Of a stretch of 64,000 bases of DNA, positions 52,397 to 61,950 are shown in pieces. The translations under genes were made by a program, and so were the position numbers. The notes beneath the pieces were generated by a model. It did not search any database. It was not told the DNA's origin and worked only from the letters and a program-made list of their open reading frames with translations. The stretch's first letter is position 1. Each line of letters opens with the position of its first letter. The stretch comes from CAWIJJ01 sp963836405 (lineage in GTDB: Bacteria; Acidobacteriota; Terriglobia; Bryobacterales; Bryobacteraceae): the NCBI GenBank assembly GCA_963836405.1, contig CAWIJL010000013.1:186001-250000 (forward strand), written 5' to 3'.

Positions 52397-53161
52397 TTAC
52401 CCTTGCAGTCTTGCCATCGACTCCGCGTAAGTCGGGTGGGCTCCGCCGGCCACATCCTCCCGCCTTAATTGATGGAACTTTCCCAGCATCGCGTTCGCGC
52501 CCGCCAGAATGCGCACGCGCTCGGTATATTCGTCGAGCTTGCTCCCCGGTAGCACCCACATGGCAACGTCGTCCGACAGGGCATCGAGATAGGCGCGGGC
52601 GCCGCAGCAGCCCAGGCTCATCGCCGCACGGCCGCTGTTGACGGCCTGCGCAACGGCGCTGCACGCCGGCCGCCCCATCGCCGGCGGAATCCCCAGCTCC
52701 ACCTGCTGCACCGCCTCCGCCATCACCAGGCTCCGGCGCGCATCCGCAAGCACAACCACCGCGTCCGGAACGAACGGGCTCTCCGCCAGCGGCGTGTAGA
52801 TCACATATTTCGACCGCCGCTCCAGCACCGGGATGTGCGCCATGTCGGCCGGCCGCACATAATCCAGTTGTCCGAGCACCTGCATCACCGTCTGCAACTC
52901 GGATTCGTAATTCGGTGAAGGGTCTTTCAGGTTGTGCGTGTAGACCCCGATCGAGCAGAGATCGTGATCTTTGGCCGACGTGGCGAATCCCCCCTGCGCG
53001 GCCCTTTCCCAAAACACGCATCCCGCCGGCACCGCCCCGTCAAATAAGGGAATGCCTTCGGGAATGCTGTCCCGGAAACTGATCGCCACCGCTGGCAGGG
53101 ACAGATTCAGACTGCTCTCTAAAACCTTCGCCATCTCTGAGCATTCGGACATCGCGCGCAT
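52397..53161 (-). CDS. DUF169 family protein
   Basis: A 254-residue protein with the DUF169 pattern: VFWERAAQGGFATSAKDHDLCSIGVYTHNL near residue 55, then YVIYTPLAESPFVPDAVVVLADARRSLVMAEAV, then MGRPACSAVAQAVNSGRAAMSLGCCGARAYLDAL. Several Cys and His residues (DHDLC, CSAV, GCCGARA) could bind a metal or an iron-sulfur cluster. The function of the family is not known. There is no signal peptide. Two starts are possible (53161 and 53152), both near GAGGAG. It lies between two receptor/hydrolase genes on the same strand but without an evident partner. Confidence 0.82.
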   Translation of the reverse strand: MRAMSECSEMAKVLESSLNLSLPAVAISFRDSIPEGIPLFDGAVPAGCVFWERAAQGGFATSAKDHDLCSIGVYTHNLKDPSPNYESELQTVMQVLGQLDYVRPADMAHIPVLERRSKYVIYTPLAESPFVPDAVVVLADARRSLVMAEAVQQVELGIPPAMGRPACSAVAQAVNSGRAAMSLGCCGARAYLDALSDDVAMWVLPGSKLDEYTERVRILAGANAMLGKFHQLRREDVAGGAHPTYAESMARLQG

Positions 53162-53258
53162 CTCTCCTCGATCAAACGTTCGAATGCACGATTATACCGC
53201 CGCCGTCACACCGCCGCCGTTACAGAGCCGCGACCAAAGGGAGCGGTCCGCCGAATCC

Positions 53259-56200
53259 CTATCTGGCCGCTGTGAACGTGTAACTGCCGGATTTCAGGTT
53301 ATAAATGGCCTTGCCGTTTTCGTACCTGAAAAACGTGACGCCATTCGCCTGTCCCGCATCCTTGCCGCCTTCTTTCACCGATGCCGCCGCCGTGGCCGGC
53401 AGGTATAGCGTAGCCGTGGTGTTCGCCGGAACCGTAGCCCTGTATGTGAGAACCGTGCCGTCAACCTTCCACGCGCTGGCAATCCTGCCGTACAGCGAAT
53501 CGTAGTAACCCTCCGCCGACGTGATGGCACCCGTCGGGTCCGGCTCCGGCTGAAGGATGAATTTTTGGAAGCCGGGCTGGTCCCGCTGAATGCCCAGCGA
53601 ATACGCCATCATCCACTGCCCCACCGCGCCGAACGAATAGTGGTTGAACGAGTTCATGCTGTTGTTGCCGCCGAACCCCTCTTCCACCGTGTACCCGTTA
53701 AGCCGCTCCCAAATCGAGGTCGCACCCTGGTCGATGGCATACAGCCACGACGGGTATTTGTCGTTCGTCAGGATCCGGTACGCCAGATCGCTCATGCCGT
53801 GGTCCGACAGGGCCTTGCTGATCCAGGACGTGCCGATGAACCCGGTCATCAGCGAGTCCTTCGGCCGCACCACGCCGCTGTCGTCCTTGTTTTCCCGGCT
53901 CACCGTTTCCGCCAGGTTCTTGACCATGTATGGTTCGTTCTCGCTGCTGAACAATCCCATCCCAAGGCCCACCGCATAGGAAGTCTGCGTATCCGCCAGC
54001 CTGAACTCCGGAGGCCCCGCCGGCGCCGCTCCCCGGCCGCCCCCCATTCCGCCCCGTCCGCCGCCTGTCGCTAGCGTCTTCTTCTCGGCATTGACAAACG
54101 CTTTGTTGAAGAAAGCCTTGCGCTTTTCATACAGACCCTTGTATTTGGCCGCGTCGGTAGGTTTGTCGAGTATCTCGGCGACCTTCGCCATGATATCGAG
54201 GTCATAAGCGTGGTAAGCGGTGACCAGGAAAGGCGATCCCAGCGCATTGTTCTGCGGTCCCAGCCAATCGCCCAACTGCCCGTCGGAACTGAGGCCGGTG
54301 TTCGGATCGATCGTCGTCTCCAGGTAGTCCACATAGGCCGCCATCGCCGGGTAATGCCGTTCCAGCAGGCCCACGTCGTCGTATTGCAGGTAGGCTTCCC
54401 ACGGCACCACGACCCCCGCGCTACCCCAGAGCACGCCGCCGAAGCCTCCCCCGATCGGCACCACATCGGTGAACCTTCCCGACGGCGCCTGGACGTCGCG
54501 CATGCCATACATATGGCGCGTCAGGAATTGATCCGCATTCGATACGTAAGTTGCGGTACGGGAAAAGACGTTGATGTCCCCCGACCATCCCATGCGTTCA
54601 TTCCGCTGCGGGCAATCCGTCGGTATCGTGAGGAAGTTATCCACGTTGGACCAGACCAGGTTCGACCAAAGCCGGTTGACTTTTTCATTGGACGTCTTGT
54701 AATCGGCCGATAACTCCCGCACGGAACTAATCGCTACGCCCTGCACGTTCGCAAGCGGTAGCGGCCTGTCGATCCCCGTGATTTCCACGTACTGAAAGCC
54801 GTGGGAAGTGAAGCGGGGCTGCAAAACCTGGCTCCCCGCCTTCATCGTGTAAACGTCCTGGCTGAGCGCGGCACGATAGTTTTCCGTCATGATCATGCCC
54901 ACGTTCTTCCCCGATTCTTTCAAATCGGGATACAGCATCTCCGAGTACCGCAGCGTGACCTTGCGGCCGGCGCGCCCGTTGGCGATGCTGATCCGCGGCA
55001 CCCCCACCAGGTTCTGCCCCATGTTGTAGACGTACACGCCGGGCCGCACCTCCTTGACGCTTTTCGCCGTCAGGGTGCGGAAAACGCCGGCGCCATTGCC
55101 GACCTGCCCGACCAGGGACAGTTTGTCGAAATTGAACGGCGTCCCCTGCGCTCCGCGGCCGCCCCCTTCCATGCCCGAAAAGGTTGTGCCCTGGAGCGGC
55201 ACCACCACGGCATTCTTCCACTTACTTGCGTCGTAGGCGGCGGTGGTCCAACCATCTACCGCACGCTCCTTCGACGCATCGTAACTCTCGCCGAAATCGA
55301 GGCTGCCGTATACCACCGGCCCGCTGCCGTAATACTTCCAGGTCTGGGGATTGGTGGCGATCGTGTCGGCGGAGCCATCCTTATAAGTAATAACCAGTTT
55401 GGCCAGCAGCGATTGCCGGTCTCCGAAATGATTCCAGATATTGCCGAAGCTAAGCAGCCCGCTCCACCAGCCCTCCCCGAGCATCGCACCCATGGCGTTG
55501 TCGCCGGCTTTGACCAACCCGGTGACGTCGTAGGTCTGATACATGTGGGTCACGTTGTATTGCGTCAGCCCGGGATTGTAGTAGTCGTCTCCCACCCGCT
55601 TGCCATTCAGGTAGACTTCATAAATCCCTCGCGCTGTCACATAGAGCCGCGCGCCTTCGATGGCCTTGACCGCTGCCTTGAAGCTGGTGCGCAGCATCGG
55701 CATCGAGTTCCGGCTGGGATCCCGGACCAGAAATACTCCATTCGCCCCGCCCGTCAGCACGTAGCTCCCGTTGGCCACCGAAAAACCGGAGCCGGCGGCG
55801 TCCGCATAAATTCCCTTGTACGCTCCCGCCAGGTTCTCCTGAAAGAGCGCGTGGTTGGGAGCGCGGTTGTTGCGAACCGTGACATCCCGGAACGAGGCGC
55901 TCTGGCCCGCCGCAACCGAAAATCCGATATCGCAAAGCATGCCGAACGGGATGTAGTTGCCGCCCGAACCCACCGGGTTCAGGTTTACGGAATTGGCCGC
56001 TCCGCCGCGGCCCCCGCCGCGCGCTCCGCCCGCCGGAGCCGGCGCCGCAGCGCCCGAGATGGCGCTATTGCCGTCAATCGAGATGGCAATCTGTCCGAAC
56101 GTGCTGCGAAACTCGATCGTGTGTTCCGCATTCTTGTTCGAGTTATCGATCAGTTCGCTCGCTATTTCGAAGGTGCGCAGCGGTTGTGAGGGCGTGTCCG

Positions 56201-56894
56201 TGTCTTTGTACCCCGCGCGATAAACGTGCAGTTTCGCCTTGCCCCCCGCCGTGCCGTCCACTGCGGAAATGTCGAGCTCCAGTTTGATGTAGCTCTGGTC
56301 GTTCCCGCTTTCCACCTGGTAAATGTTCTTGTACTTATCCATCAGGCGCGAATCGTTGGCGCCGTAGACGAAACTCGCGCGCGTGCTGCCCGGCCGGATC
56401 GTCAAACCGTATTTCACATCGAAGATCGCCAGGTATGGCGCATACAGCACCAGGTCGTCGTCGCCGCCGCCGATCCATTTGGCCCCGCCCCACGCACTCG
56501 CATCGGGAGCCGGATTCATCAGTCCGGTTTCAAACCACGAACTGCCGCTCAGCTTCGCACCCGCCTGGTCCCACACCGTGACCGTCCACGAATACCGGGT
56601 TGCCGGCTGAAGCGGGCTCCCCGCGTACCGGATCGCGAGTGAATTCGATCGGTCGGTCCTCTTCGTATCCCAGACCGCGTTGCCCTTGGAATCTTTGACC
56701 TCGATCTGATACGCGGTCTGCGCGTACCCGCGCTCACCCGCCGTCGTGGCCATCTGCCAGCCGAATCGCGGCTGTGCCACATCGATACCCAGAGGGGTAT
56801 TCCTGTATTCCACTTGCAGGTTCTTGATGAGCGCCGCCGCCTCGGCCTGCGCCATTCCGCAAAGCAGCACGAACGCCACCGTCAATAGTCTCAT
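53259..56894 (-). CDS. alpha-L-rhamnosidase (GH78), exported, with Gly/Arg-rich inserts
   Basis: About 1211 residues. The ATG at 56894 starts a Sec signal (LLTVAFVLLCGMAQAEAA) and follows GGAGG; the long open frame upstream is not coding. The N-terminal beta domains (LIKNLQVEYRNTPLGIDVAQPRFGW, SYTAWT-type Ig strands) lead to the (alpha/alpha)6 barrel, where TDCPQRNERMGWSGDINVFSRTATY carries the catalytic acid. A C-terminal beta domain ends in the AtypxxTxxG-like tail. It removes L-rhamnose from plant or bacterial polysaccharide. Two low-complexity inserts are present: PAPAGGARGGGRGGA (about 55,990-56,060) and GGGRGGMGGGRGAAPAG (about 54,005-54,065). It lies downstream of the DUF4384-like gene, same strand. 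Confidence 0.9.
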   Translation of the reverse strand: MRLLTVAFVLLCGMAQAEAAALIKNLQVEYRNTPLGIDVAQPRFGWQMATTAGERGYAQTAYQIEVKDSKGNAVWDTKRTDRSNSLAIRYAGSPLQPATRYSWTVTVWDQAGAKLSGSSWFETGLMNPAPDASAWGGAKWIGGGDDDLVLYAPYLAIFDVKYGLTIRPGSTRASFVYGANDSRLMDKYKNIYQVESGNDQSYIKLELDISAVDGTAGGKAKLHVYRAGYKDTDTPSQPLRTFEIASELIDNSNKNAEHTIEFRSTFGQIAISIDGNSAISGAAAPAPAGGARGGGRGGAANSVNLNPVGSGGNYIPFGMLCDIGFSVAAGQSASFRDVTVRNNRAPNHALFQENLAGAYKGIYADAAGSGFSVANGSYVLTGGANGVFLVRDPSRNSMPMLRTSFKAAVKAIEGARLYVTARGIYEVYLNGKRVGDDYYNPGLTQYNVTHMYQTYDVTGLVKAGDNAMGAMLGEGWWSGLLSFGNIWNHFGDRQSLLAKLVITYKDGSADTIATNPQTWKYYGSGPVVYGSLDFGESYDASKERAVDGWTTAAYDASKWKNAVVVPLQGTTFSGMEGGGRGAQGTPFNFDKLSLVGQVGNGAGVFRTLTAKSVKEVRPGVYVYNMGQNLVGVPRISIANGRAGRKVTLRYSEMLYPDLKESGKNVGMIMTENYRAALSQDVYTMKAGSQVLQPRFTSHGFQYVEITGIDRPLPLANVQGVAISSVRELSADYKTSNEKVNRLWSNLVWSNVDNFLTIPTDCPQRNERMGWSGDINVFSRTATYVSNADQFLTRHMYGMRDVQAPSGRFTDVVPIGGGFGGVLWGSAGVVVPWEAYLQYDDVGLLERHYPAMAAYVDYLETTIDPNTGLSSDGQLGDWLGPQNNALGSPFLVTAYHAYDLDIMAKVAEILDKPTDAAKYKGLYEKRKAFFNKAFVNAEKKTLATGGGRGGMGGGRGAAPAGPPEFRLADTQTSYAVGLGMGLFSSENEPYMVKNLAETVSRENKDDSGVVRPKDSLMTGFIGTSWISKALSDHGMSDLAYRILTNDKYPSWLYAIDQGATSIWERLNGYTVEEGFGGNNSMNSFNHYSFGAVGQWMMAYSLGIQRDQPGFQKFILQPEPDPTGAITSAEGYYDSLYGRIASAWKVDGTVLTYRATVPANTTATLYLPATAAASVKEGGKDAGQANGVTFFRYENGKAIYNLKSGSYTFTAAR

Positions 56895-56989
56895 CGCATC
56901 CTCCACTTGGCTGCTGTCGGCACTTCTTTGGAACGTCGATTGTAACGCCCCTCCCCGTTTGCCGGACGGCGCAGGCAGGTGTCGGTTGC

Positions 56990-57760
56990 TTATTGGTGGC
57001 GAATTTTGATCTGGATTACCAGCGAGCCATCGTTGTCGAACTTGGGATTGGTGACGTACACGGAGTGCGGCGGTTCGCCGGCCGCGGCGGGCGGTCCGAT
57101 TTTTTCGAGTCGCAAATCCCGCGATGCAAGCAGACTCCCCCGGTCGATTCGTTCGCCCATCTGCTCGGCCACCCGCACCGGTTCGGCGCCCTTCGCATCG
57201 GGCCGCGCCGGACCCGCCACCGGCGAAACCACCACCATCAGGTTCTCCTCGCCCCGTGGTTCCTCGATCCGGAAGCAGTAGCCGCGCGGAACTGTCACCG
57301 AAGCGCCGGCCTGAACCACCGGCTCGTCGGGCACCTCCGCCGAGGGAAGCAGCGCCTGCCACCGGCCGGACGAGCCCTGGTTGAACACGAACAGCCGTCC
57401 TGTCCAGTTAGGAGTAAAGCGCACGGCAAAACAATCGCCGGTCGCGAAGTTCGCTTCCGGGTCCACCTCGGTGGCATGCGTCGTGATTGGATCCACTTTG
57501 AGCACGTTGTAACGCAGCGCCGGATCCGTGAGGGCCGCCGGAATGACGATCCCCGGATCCGCGGTCGAGTCCGGAATGCCGGGCCGGGTTGTCCCCTTCG
57601 GTTTCGCCGGCGGAGGTTTCGGAGTGCCGGCAGGCTTGTAAATCAACTCCCGGGTCTTCAGGCCGCGAAAGAAGACTGCCCGTGGGCTCGTATCCGGTTT
57701 CTGGCAAACAACCGGCACAACCGCCGACAAGCAAACCACGCAACACAATAGATATCGCAC
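56990..57760 (-). CDS. hypothetical exported protein, DUF4384-like
   Basis: About 256 residues from the GTG at 57760, which has GGAAGGA about 12 bases upstream; an in-frame GTG at 57784 is an alternative. The N-terminus is hydrophobic with Cys residues (RYLLCCVVCLSAVVPVVCQ), which could be a Sec signal or lipoprotein. A Pro/Lys-rich linker follows (PKPPPAKPKGT). The central GDCFAVRFTPNWTGRLFVFNQGSSGRWQALLPS segment resembles the DUF4384 beta fold, seen in exported or caspase-linked proteins. Function unknown. It lies 95 bp upstream of the rhamnosidase on the same strand. Confidence 0.68.
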   Translation of the reverse strand: MRYLLCCVVCLSAVVPVVCQKPDTSPRAVFFRGLKTRELIYKPAGTPKPPPAKPKGTTRPGIPDSTADPGIVIPAALTDPALRYNVLKVDPITTHATEVDPEANFATGDCFAVRFTPNWTGRLFVFNQGSSGRWQALLPSAEVPDEPVVQAGASVTVPRGYCFRIEEPRGEENLMVVVSPVAGPARPDAKGAEPVRVAEQMGERIDRGSLLASRDLRLEKIGPPAAAGEPPHSVYVTNPKFDNDGSLVIQIKIRHQ

Positions 57761-57861
57761 AACCGCTCGTTCCTTCCAGCGCACAACGCGTCCGGAATTA
57801 TATCAGCTTCGCCGCCCACTTCCGCGCGACCCCGCGCCTATAGCGTATAATCAGGTCTTTT

Positions 57862-59226
57862 ATGCGTGCAATCCCGATAGCGCTAGTTCTGCTTTGCGCC
57901 TGTGCAACGGCTGCGAGTCCTCCGCCGGTGGCCATCCGCAACGCGAGAATCGTGACCATCAGCGGTTCCACCCTGAACCGCGGAACGGTAATTCTTCGCA
58001 ACGGCCTGATCGAGGCCGTCGGAGAGAATGCCCCGATTCCTCCGGATGCGGCAGTGGTCGAGGGCGAGGGCCTCACGGTTTATCCCGGCCTGGTCGATGC
58101 CTTGAGCACCTGGGGCATCCCCACCGCCTCGGCAACCACCGGCGGGCGCGGAACCGGCGCAACCCAGGCCGCTCCCACGCAGGGGCAGCAGGCCGCCGCG
58201 ACACGAATCTCGCGCGGCCCCGAGGACCGTCCGCAGACCACAAGCTGGATCAAAGCCGCCGACGAGATCCAACTCACCGATCGCCGTTTCGAAATCGCGC
58301 GTAGCGCCGGGTTCACTACCGCCGTAACATTCCCCACCCGCGGAATCTTCGCCGGGCAGGGCTCCGTCATCAACCTCAACACCGAGGGCCGCACCGCGGA
58401 AATGGTCGTCGATCCCTCCGTCGGACAGTACATCTCGCTCGGCGGCGGCAGAGGCGGCATGGGCGGGGGCTTCCCCGGTTCCCTCATGGGCATCATCGCG
58501 TACATCCGCCAGATCTACCTCGACGCCGATAACTACACGCAGGCCAAAGCCGCGTATGCCAAAGAACCGCGCGGCGTCAAGCGGCCGGACTACGACCGCG
58601 CCCTCGAAGGCGTGCTCGAATCGAATCGCATCCTGCTGCCCGCCTCCACCCTGGTGGAGATCGATCGCATGATCCGTTTCGCAGCCGAGTTGAAACAGCC
58701 CGCGCTGATTTACGGTTTGCGTGAAGGCTTCCGTCCGGAATCCGTCGCGCTGCTCAAGAAAGCCGGAACGCAGGTGTTGGTGAGCCTGCGCTGGCCGGAG
58801 CCGCCCCGCGACCCCGACCCCGATTCAACCGAAACGTTCCGCACCCTCGAGGATCGCGCCAAGGCGCCCTCCGTGCCCGCCGAACTCAAAAAGGCGGGCG
58901 TCCCCTTCGCTCTGTATACCGACGGCATCGCCCAGGCGCGCGACTTGCAGCGCGCCGTCAAGAAGGCCATCGAAGCAGGCCTGGCGCGTGAGGACGCCGT
59001 TCGCGCCCTGACCCTTTCGCCGGCCGAAATCTACGGCGTGGCCGACCGGCTCGGCAGCATTCAGCAGGGCAAGATCGCCAACCTGGTGGTCACGCGCGGC
59101 GACCTGTTTGAGGACCGCACGCGCGTCGAAATGGTGTTCGTGGACGGCGTGAAATACGTTCCCGAGCCCGAGGCGGCTCCGCAAGGCGGCCGGGGACAGA
59201 CCGCAACTCCGGGAGGCGAACGATGA
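57862..59226 (+). CDS. amidohydrolase-like protein lacking the HxH metal motif, exported
   Basis: A 454-residue protein with a Sec signal (PIALVLLCACATAAS). The N-terminal composite sheet is amidohydrolase-like (VAIRNARIVTISGSTLNRGTVILRNGLIEAVG), and the C-terminus is ALTLSPAEIYGVADRLGSIQQGKIANLVVTRGDLF, typical of the family. Where active members have VxPGxIDxHxH, this one reads VYPGLVDALSTWG, so the His pair is gone. A Gly/Arg-rich stretch (GGGRGGMGGGFPG) is inserted near residue 195. It may be a catalytically dead partner or bind a substrate. Its stop overlaps the next gene (ATGA), which keeps the metal motif. Confidence 0.82.
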   Translation: MRAIPIALVLLCACATAASPPPVAIRNARIVTISGSTLNRGTVILRNGLIEAVGENAPIPPDAAVVEGEGLTVYPGLVDALSTWGIPTASATTGGRGTGATQAAPTQGQQAAATRISRGPEDRPQTTSWIKAADEIQLTDRRFEIARSAGFTTAVTFPTRGIFAGQGSVINLNTEGRTAEMVVDPSVGQYISLGGGRGGMGGGFPGSLMGIIAYIRQIYLDADNYTQAKAAYAKEPRGVKRPDYDRALEGVLESNRILLPASTLVEIDRMIRFAAELKQPALIYGLREGFRPESVALLKKAGTQVLVSLRWPEPPRDPDPDSTETFRTLEDRAKAPSVPAELKKAGVPFALYTDGIAQARDLQRAVKKAIEAGLAREDAVRALTLSPAEIYGVADRLGSIQQGKIANLVVTRGDLFEDRTRVEMVFVDGVKYVPEPEAAPQGGRGQTATPGGER

Positions 59227-60569
59227 AGATCATCATCACGGCTTTAATCGCAGTGGCGTCCCTGTGCGCCGAGACCATCGTCATACAGAACGCCACCATC
59301 ATGACCGTGACCCACGGCACGGTGAAGGGATCGATCCTGCTCAGAGACGGAAAAATTGTGGAAGTGGGGGAGAAGGTGCAGGTGCCGGAAGGCGCGAAAA
59401 TCATCGACGCTTCCGGCCAGTACGTCATCCCAGGCATCATCGATCCCCACTCGCACATCGCGCTCGATGGCGGCGTCAATGAAGGAAGTACTTCCGATTC
59501 CGCCATGGTGAACGTCGGCGATATCATCGACTTCGAGGACATCCGCATCCATGACGCCCTCGCCGGAGGCGTCACCACCATCCACACCCTGCACGGTTCG
59601 GCGAACTCCATCGGCGGGCAGGACGCCACGCTCAAAATGCGCTGGGGACAGGACGCCCAAGGCCTCCTGTTCGCCGGCGCCCCGCCCACGCTGAAACTCG
59701 CGCTTGGCGAAAATCCCAAGCGCGCCGGCAACCCCGCCGGCCGCGGCGGCGCCGGCACCACCACCGCGCGCTATCCCGCCACGCGCATGGGCGTCGAGGA
59801 CGTGATCCGCGAAGAATTCCAGGACGCCCGGGCATACCAGTCGGAATGGGCGGCATACCGCGCCCGCGTTGCCCGGGGCGAAACGCCCGTCCCGCCGCGC
59901 AAAGACCTCAAGCTCGACCCGCTGGTGGAGGTGCTCGAAGGCAAGCGCCTCGTCCACTGCCATGCTTACCGCGCCGACGAAATCCTCATGATGATGCGCG
60001 TGGCGGAGGAGTACGGCTTCAAGGTGCGGGTCTTCATCCACGCGCTGGAGGCCTATAAGGTCGCCAAGGAAATCGCCGCCCACGGCGCCAGCGCCAGCAC
60101 GTTCAGCGACTGGTGGAACTACAAGATGGAAGTCGTGGACGCCATCCCGTTCAACGCCGGCATGCTCAGCAAGGCCGGCGTGCTCACCAGCCTCAACAGC
60201 GACGACGCCGAGCTGATGCGCCACCTCAACATGGAGGCGGCCAAAATCATGAAGTACAGCGGCGTCAGCGAAAGCGAGGCGCTTGCCATGATCACCCTCA
60301 ACCCCGCCAAACAACTCGGCATCGACGATCGTGTGGGTTCCATCGAAGTCGGCAAGGACGCCGACCTGGTCATCTATGATAAGTACCCGCTCTCGGCCCT
60401 GGCCAAGGTCCAGAAGGTGCTGATCGACGGTAAGGTCTATTTCGACCGCGATGAAGATATGTCCGGGCGCGCGGCCAAGGAGGCCGAGAAACAGAAACTG
60501 ATCGAAAAGGAGAAGCAGGCCCAGCAGCAGCAACGCCCGCAAATGCCCGCCAGGAAGGGACCGCAATGA
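59223..60569 (+). CDS. amidohydrolase family protein, HxH intact, exported
   Basis: A 448-residue protein with a Sec signal (KIIITALIAVASLCAE). The metal site is complete: VIPGIIDPHSHIAL (HxH), LVHCHAYRADEILMM, FIHALEAYK, and SLNSDDAELMRH for the final Asp. The C-terminus has ITLNPAKQLGIDDRVGSIEVGKDADLVIYD. Such enzymes hydrolyse amides, cyclic imides or dipeptides; the substrate here is unknown. A Gly-rich insert (NPAGRGGAGTTT) is at about residue 180. It overlaps its neighbours by 4 bases on each side (ATGA), so all three amidohydrolase-like genes are translated together. The end is Gln/Lys rich (KEKQAQQQQRPQ). Confidence 0.9.
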   Translation: MKIIITALIAVASLCAETIVIQNATIMTVTHGTVKGSILLRDGKIVEVGEKVQVPEGAKIIDASGQYVIPGIIDPHSHIALDGGVNEGSTSDSAMVNVGDIIDFEDIRIHDALAGGVTTIHTLHGSANSIGGQDATLKMRWGQDAQGLLFAGAPPTLKLALGENPKRAGNPAGRGGAGTTTARYPATRMGVEDVIREEFQDARAYQSEWAAYRARVARGETPVPPRKDLKLDPLVEVLEGKRLVHCHAYRADEILMMMRVAEEYGFKVRVFIHALEAYKVAKEIAAHGASASTFSDWWNYKMEVVDAIPFNAGMLSKAGVLTSLNSDDAELMRHLNMEAAKIMKYSGVSESEALAMITLNPAKQLGIDDRVGSIEVGKDADLVIYDKYPLSALAKVQKVLIDGKVYFDRDEDMSGRAAKEAEKQKLIEKEKQAQQQQRPQMPARKGPQ

Positions 60570-61886
60570 AACTCGTCGGACTTTTGATTGGATGCGCTAT
60601 GTGCGCGCTCGCGGCATCGGGCGACAGTTTCCTGATCCGCAACGTGGATGTCTATCCCGTCACCGGGCCGGCCGTCAAAGCCGTGTCGGTGCTGGTGCAG
60701 GATGGCAGGATCGCCGATATCGGGCCGAAGATCGCGGTGCCCAAAGGCCTCCGCATCGTCGAAGGCAAGGGCCTGCGGGTCTACCCCGGCATGATCGATT
60801 CCGCCACCGACCTCGGACTGTCCGAGGTCGCCTCCGTGCGCGAAACCAGCGACACCGGGGAACTGGGCGAGTTCATGCCGCAGTTGCGGGCCATCGTCGC
60901 CGTGAACCCGGCGAGCGAGCATTTCGGCGTCGTGCGCATCAACGGCATCACTTCCGCCATTGCGTTCCCGCGGCGCGGGCAACGCCGGCACCCCCGGCGG
61001 CCGTCAGTTTCTTTCCGGGCAGGCCGCGCTGATCCACACCGCCGGCTGGACCTGGGAGGAGATGTCGATCAAACCTTCCGCCGCCATGCAACTGAACTTC
61101 CCGTCTATGTCCCGCGGCGGCCGCGGCGGTATGTCCGCGGAAATCTCCCAGGCGCCCTCGGGCGCTGCCGGCGCCGCCGCCACCGGCCAGGCCAAGCGCG
61201 CCTACGACGAGCAGATCCGCAAACTCGAGGCGTTCTTCGACGACGCCCGCCGCTATCAGCGCGCCAAAGCGGCCAACGCCCCCGGCCTTCCGCGCGACCT
61301 GAAGTATGAAGCCATGATCCCCGTGCTCGAAGGCAAAACGCCCCTGGCCGTTTCCGCGGCCCGCGCAACCTCCATCCGCGACGCCGTGGCTTTCGCCGAA
61401 AAACAGAAGGTGAAAATCGTCCTCCTCCAGCCGCGCGACCTCGATAAGGTGGGGCCGCTGCTCAAAGAGAAGAACGTGCCCATCATCCTCGGCCGCGTTC
61501 TCGCGCTGCCGCCCACCGAAGACGAGGGCTACGACGCCATGCACGTCCTCGCCGCCGAAGCGTACAAGGCCGGTGTCCAATTCGCGTTCGGCACCTTCGG
61601 CAACCAGTTCGTTCGCAACCTTCCTTACGAAGCCGCGGCGGCGGTCGCCTTCGGGCTGCCCTACGAAGAGGCGTTGAAGGCCATCACCATCAACCCCGCC
61701 CGCATCTGGGGCGTGGACGACCAGGTGGGTTCTGTCGAAAAAGGCAAATGGGCCGACCTGGTAGTCACCGACGGCGACCTCCTGGAAATCAAAACCCACG
61801 TCCGCCACCTGTTCATCAAAGGTCAGGAAGTCGAGCTTTCCAACAAGCAGACCAAGCTCCAGGAATTGCACGCGCAGCGGCCGTAA
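60566..61886 (+). pseudogene. amidohydrolase-like protein, HxH lost, frameshifted
   Basis: The third gene of the trio. The first frame (ATG 60566) gives a Sec signal (KLVGLLIGCAMCALAAS) and VYPGMIDSATDLGLSEV, so the HxH is missing as in the first gene. It breaks at about 60,970-60,977 in a GC-rich run (CCGCGGCGCGGGC). A one-base shift continues with GNAGTPGGRQFLSGQAALIHTAGWTWEEM in the next frame, then runs to the stop at 61886. The C-terminus (AITINPARIWGVDDQVGSVEKGKWADLVVTDGDLL) is normal for the family. A SRGGRGGMSAE stretch lies near residue 185. Either a true mutation or an error in a GC-rich run. Confidence 0.75.
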
Positions 61887-61950
61887 GCGCGGTGCGGCGT
61901 CCGGCTGTGGGACTTGTTCTCGGGCGCCGCACTGTGCGTTTCGCGAAGGA

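Noticed and set aside
56895..57362. N-terminal extension of the rhamnosidase frame
   Set aside because: It overlaps the DUF4384-like gene in another frame. The Sec signal and GGAGG at 56894 mark the real start.
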